This document shows positions 5,148 to 6,708 of a stretch of DNA of 6,708 nucleotides, piece by piece. The translations under genes were made by a program, and so were the position numbers. Numbering within the stretch: the stretch's first letter is position 1; each line of letters opens with the position of its first letter. This DNA is from Actinomycetes bacterium. Its GTDB lineage: Bacteria; Actinomycetota; Thermoleophilia; RBG-16-64-13. The stretch lies in assembly GCA_021815245.1 (NCBI GenBank), contig JAKAHF010000131.1:1-6708 (forward strand). The letters run 5' to 3'. Below the pieces are notes generated by a model, which was not told the origin of the DNA, ran no database searches, and worked only from the letters and a program-made list of their open reading frames with translations.

Positions 5148-5396
5148 ATGCAGCACACGATCTTTGGTGTTCACATCACCAGCCGCGTGGAAAGCGTGCC
5201 CGCGGTCCAGGCCGTTCTGACGAAGTACGGGTGTAACATCCGCACGCGCCTCGGTCTGCACGACGCGGACGAGACCTCGTGCTCGCCCAGCGGGCTGCTG
5301 CTGGTCGACGTGTTCGGCCCCGAATCCGAGGACTTCTATAGGGAACTGGGGGCTGTCAAGGGCGTCGATCTGCAGAGGATGGACTTCAAAGACTGA
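5148..5396 (+). CDS. TM1266-family (ACT-like) putative iron-only hydrogenase system regulator
   Basis: This 82-aa protein spans the full usual length of the TM1266 family, a small ACT-like ferredoxin-fold protein found with [FeFe]-hydrogenase structural or maturation genes and predicted to be regulatory. Visible family features are an N-terminal FGVHITSRVESVPAVQAVL strand-helix (6-24), the conserved IRTRLGLHD segment (31-39), SCSPSGLLLVDVFG (44-57) and the closing GVDLQRMDF (72-80). There is no signal peptide, membrane segment or DNA-binding motif. C29 and C45 are the only cysteines. A strong AGAGGAGGAG ribosome site (5136-5145) lies directly upstream of the ATG. It is divergent from the rex operon and 18 nt from the following transporter gene. 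The direct ligand and target of this family are not established to my knowledge. Confidence 0.9.
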   Translation: MQHTIFGVHITSRVESVPAVQAVLTKYGCNIRTRLGLHDADETSCSPSGLLLVDVFGPESEDFYRELGAVKGVDLQRMDFKD

Positions 5397-5414
5397 CGTA
5401 GGGAGGAACTCCAC

Positions 5415-6545
5415 ATGCAGGTGATCAAGCCGCGGCAGGGCGGCCGGCCCGGGCGCGTCGCGCTGTCGTTCGCGCTCGCCTTCGCGCTGTTGGTCGCGCT
5501 GTCATCGATGGTGGCGTGTGACGGAGGCGCGACCTCGACGACCACGGCGAGCGAGACCGTGACGTCGGCGACGGCGACGACGCTCGCCGAGACGACCACG
5601 TCGGCTTCGGTCACCACTACGGCACCTGTCGCCAAGCTCGACAAGCTCACCCTGGTCGCGCCTCCCGGACCGATGGCTATCCCGCTCGCGTATATGGCGG
5701 TCAACAACGGCCTGGCCGATGTGGCCAACAAGACCGAGCTTGTCATCTGGGAGAACGCCGACCAACTGAAGGCGATGGTGGCCGGCAAGCAGGGCGACTT
5801 CGTCACCATGCCGTCGAACAACGCCGCCATCTTCTACAACAAGGGCCTGCAACTGCAGCTTCTCAACATCTCGGTGTGGAACATCACCTATTTGGTCACG
5901 ACCGACCCCAAGGCGGCGAGCTTCGGCGACATCAAGAGTCAGTCGCTCGTGGTCTCGCTCCAGGGCAGCGTGCCCGACGTAATGTTCCAGTATCTGGCCA
6001 AGAAGGAAGGTCTCGATCCTCAGAAGGACTTCAAACTGCAGTACGCGACCGACCCGACCCAGGCGGCAAAGCTGCTGACCGCCGGCCAGGTCGAGAACGC
6101 GGTGCTGAGTGAGGCCTTGGCGACCGCGGTGGTGCTGCAGACCAAGGACGCCGAGAAGCCTCTGCGCAAGGCCTTCGCCTTCGACAAAGCCTGGACCTCG
6201 GTCGGGGCATCGGCCGATCAACCACCCATCGCCGGCACCTGCGCGACGGCGAACGTCATGAACAAGCCCGAGGTGCTCGCCGCCTTCGAGCGCGAGTACG
6301 CGAAGGCCGTCGAGTGGATGCTCGCCAACCCGGAGGAGGCCGGCAAGCTCGTCGAGGTGCAGTTGCCGCAACTCGGCTTGAAAGCCGCGGTCATGACCGC
6401 ATCGCTCAAGAGCATCACTTGGAAGTACACGCCTGCCGCCGCGGCCCGTCCGCAGCTCGAGGCCTTCTATCAAGCCCTCACCGAACTGTCGCCGCAGGTC
6501 ATCGGCGGCACGCTCCCGGACGATGGCTTCTACTACCAGCCATAG
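5415..6545 (+). CDS. NMT1/SsuA-like ABC transporter substrate-binding lipoprotein
   Basis: This 376-aa exported protein is probably a lipoprotein. It has basic residues in positions 1-14, a hydrophobic core at 15-34 and a likely lipidation cysteine at C35 in SMVAC; methionine at the -3 position makes the lipobox slightly atypical. A Thr/Ser/Ala-rich linker (about 36-73) probably acts as a wall spacer. The rest resembles periplasmic-binding proteins of the nitrate/sulfonate/taurine and NMT1 group: KLTLVAPPGPMAIPLAYMA (78-96), a phosphate- or anion-loop-like SLQGSVPDV (182-190), and YATDPTQAAKLLTAGQV (211-227), then an alpha/beta region ending at GFYYQP. The substrate cannot be read from sequence. 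The start ATG has a GGGAGG site (5401-5406) 8 nt upstream and follows the TM1266-like gene by 18 nt, so the two are co-transcribed. The coding end overlaps the next open frame by 23 nt. Transport linked to hydrogenase or redox control is inferred from position. Confidence 0.88.
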   Translation: MQVIKPRQGGRPGRVALSFALAFALLVALSSMVACDGGATSTTTASETVTSATATTLAETTTSASVTTTAPVAKLDKLTLVAPPGPMAIPLAYMAVNNGLADVANKTELVIWENADQLKAMVAGKQGDFVTMPSNNAAIFYNKGLQLQLLNISVWNITYLVTTDPKAASFGDIKSQSLVVSLQGSVPDVMFQYLAKKEGLDPQKDFKLQYATDPTQAAKLLTAGQVENAVLSEALATAVVLQTKDAEKPLRKAFAFDKAWTSVGASADQPPIAGTCATANVMNKPEVLAAFEREYAKAVEWMLANPEEAGKLVEVQLPQLGLKAAVMTASLKSITWKYTPAAAARPQLEAFYQALTELSPQVIGGTLPDDGFYYQP

Positions 6546-6708
6546 CGATGACGTGGCGCCGGCCGGCCTTCCGCAGGCCGGCGCCCCACCGACCGGCCCA
6601 ACAGCGGCCGGCGCCCCGCCCGCTGGCCCAACAGCGGCCGGCGCCCCACCCGCCGGCGCCGAGGCCGGAACGCCCGGTCGCGGCGTAGACATCTCGACGC
6701 CGGTGACC
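6523..6708 (+). CDS. Open-ended start of a downstream gene, possibly an ABC transporter component (partial)
   Basis: An ATG at 6523 opens a frame with no stop to the window edge (62 codons), overlapping the end of the substrate-binding gene by 23 nt in another frame. The visible residues are low complexity: a Ser/Thr/Asp opening (2-10), Ala/Pro/Gly-rich 10-residue repeats (19-48), then GRGVDISTPVT, which may lead into a folded domain. No family can be recognised. After a substrate-binding gene in the same direction, a permease or ATPase subunit is the natural guess. No good ribosome site precedes 6523, and in-frame GTG codons at 6553 and 6703 are alternative starts. The repeat region could therefore also be an untranslated spacer. 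Confidence 0.5.
   Translation, partial: MASTTSHSDDVAPAGLPQAGAPPTGPTAAGAPPAGPTAAGAPPAGAEAGTPGRGVDISTPVT
6555..6585 (+). repeat. Perfect GC-only inverted repeat (10-bp stem, 11-nt loop)
   Basis: GGCGCCGGCC (6555-6564) pairs exactly with GGCCGGCGCC (6576-6585). It begins 9 nt after the substrate-binding gene's stop. No T-run follows, so it is not a standard intrinsic terminator. It could form a stable RNA hairpin that protects the upstream message or reduces expression of the next gene, as seen after binding-protein genes in other ABC operons. It also encodes part of the Ala/Pro/Gly-rich start of the next frame. Confidence 0.55.
6576..6665 (+). repeat. Three tandem 30-bp repeats, the third diverged at its end
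   Basis: Units at 6576-6605, 6606-6635 and 6636-6665 each begin with GGCCGGCGCCCC. Units 1 and 2 differ at only a few bases and end in GGCCCAACAGC; unit 3 diverges in its last third. In the downstream open frame they encode about three copies of the decapeptide pattern AGAPP(T/A)GPTA. Each unit carries the GGCCGGCGCC arm of the hairpin just upstream, so alternative pairings are possible. Confidence 0.8.

Noticed and set aside
6555..6585. Hairpin as a Rho-independent terminator of the rightward unit
   Set aside because: The stem is strong but no T-run follows, and an open frame continues through it to the window edge.
5502..6692. A 396-codon open frame on the minus strand across the substrate-binding gene
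   Set aside because: It is antisense to a gene with a clear signal peptide and family features. Its translation is Arg/Gly/Leu-rich with no recognisable domain, as expected of a shadow frame in GC-rich DNA.

Overview
The window is GC-rich (third codon positions mostly G or C) with tightly packed, overlapping genes. It carries hallmarks of hydrogen metabolism: a NuoE/HydC-type subunit, a Rex redox repressor, a protein resembling the [FeFe]-hydrogenase catalytic domain, and a TM1266-type hydrogenase-system regulator. This suggests an anaerobic, fermentative or H2-cycling bacterium of the high-GC Gram-positive kind (a deep anaerobic actinobacterium or relative). The lineage is inferred from composition and gene content only, because no rRNA or other phylogenetic marker is present.

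Layout. Six genes run leftward from an AT-richer 162-bp divergent promoter region (4986-5147). In transcription order they are: a Rex repressor fused to a C-terminal DRTGG-like domain (4985-3888); a 589-residue fusion of a GHKL ATPase, two [4Fe-4S] ferredoxin motifs, a degenerate [FeFe]-hydrogenase-like domain and a C-terminal Fe-S motif (3888-2119); a small free-standing DRTGG-like protein (2122-1769); a PHP-family metal phosphoesterase (1715-954); a free-standing GHKL ATPase (961-449); and the start of a NuoE/HydC [2Fe-2S] subunit, cut by the window edge (446-1). Stop and start codons overlap or nearly touch at every junction except DRTGG/PHP, where a 7-codon micro-ORF fills the gap. This indicates one translationally coupled operon that probably continues into the NuoF-like (HydB) and catalytic (HydA) hydrogenase subunits beyond position 1.

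Three genes run rightward from the same region: a TM1266/ACT-like hydrogenase-system regulator (5148-5396), an NMT1/SsuA-type substrate-binding lipoprotein (5415-6545), and the open-ended start of a further gene (6523 to the edge) with an Ala/Pro/Gly-rich tandem-repeat N-terminus. The last is likely another ABC transporter component.

How it may work together. The divergent region holds two Rex-operator-like 18-mers spaced 20 bp centre to centre, so about two helical turns apart. They cover the best leftward promoter and one rightward promoter candidate. Rex would read NADH/NAD+ and control both the hydrogenase operon (including itself) and the TM1266/transporter genes. The Fe-S/hydrogenase-like protein keeps the cysteines expected to hold an H-cluster-type [4Fe-4S] centre but lacks the catalytic cysteine and lysine, so it looks like a redox or H2 sensor joined directly to an ATPase. 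With the two DRTGG-like domains, the second ATPase and the PHP enzyme, it forms a signalling cassette of unknown mechanism. Related genes are known to cluster upstream of multimeric [FeFe]-hydrogenases in Thermotoga and anaerobic Firmicutes. The two fusions and the divergent transporter are the distinctive points here.
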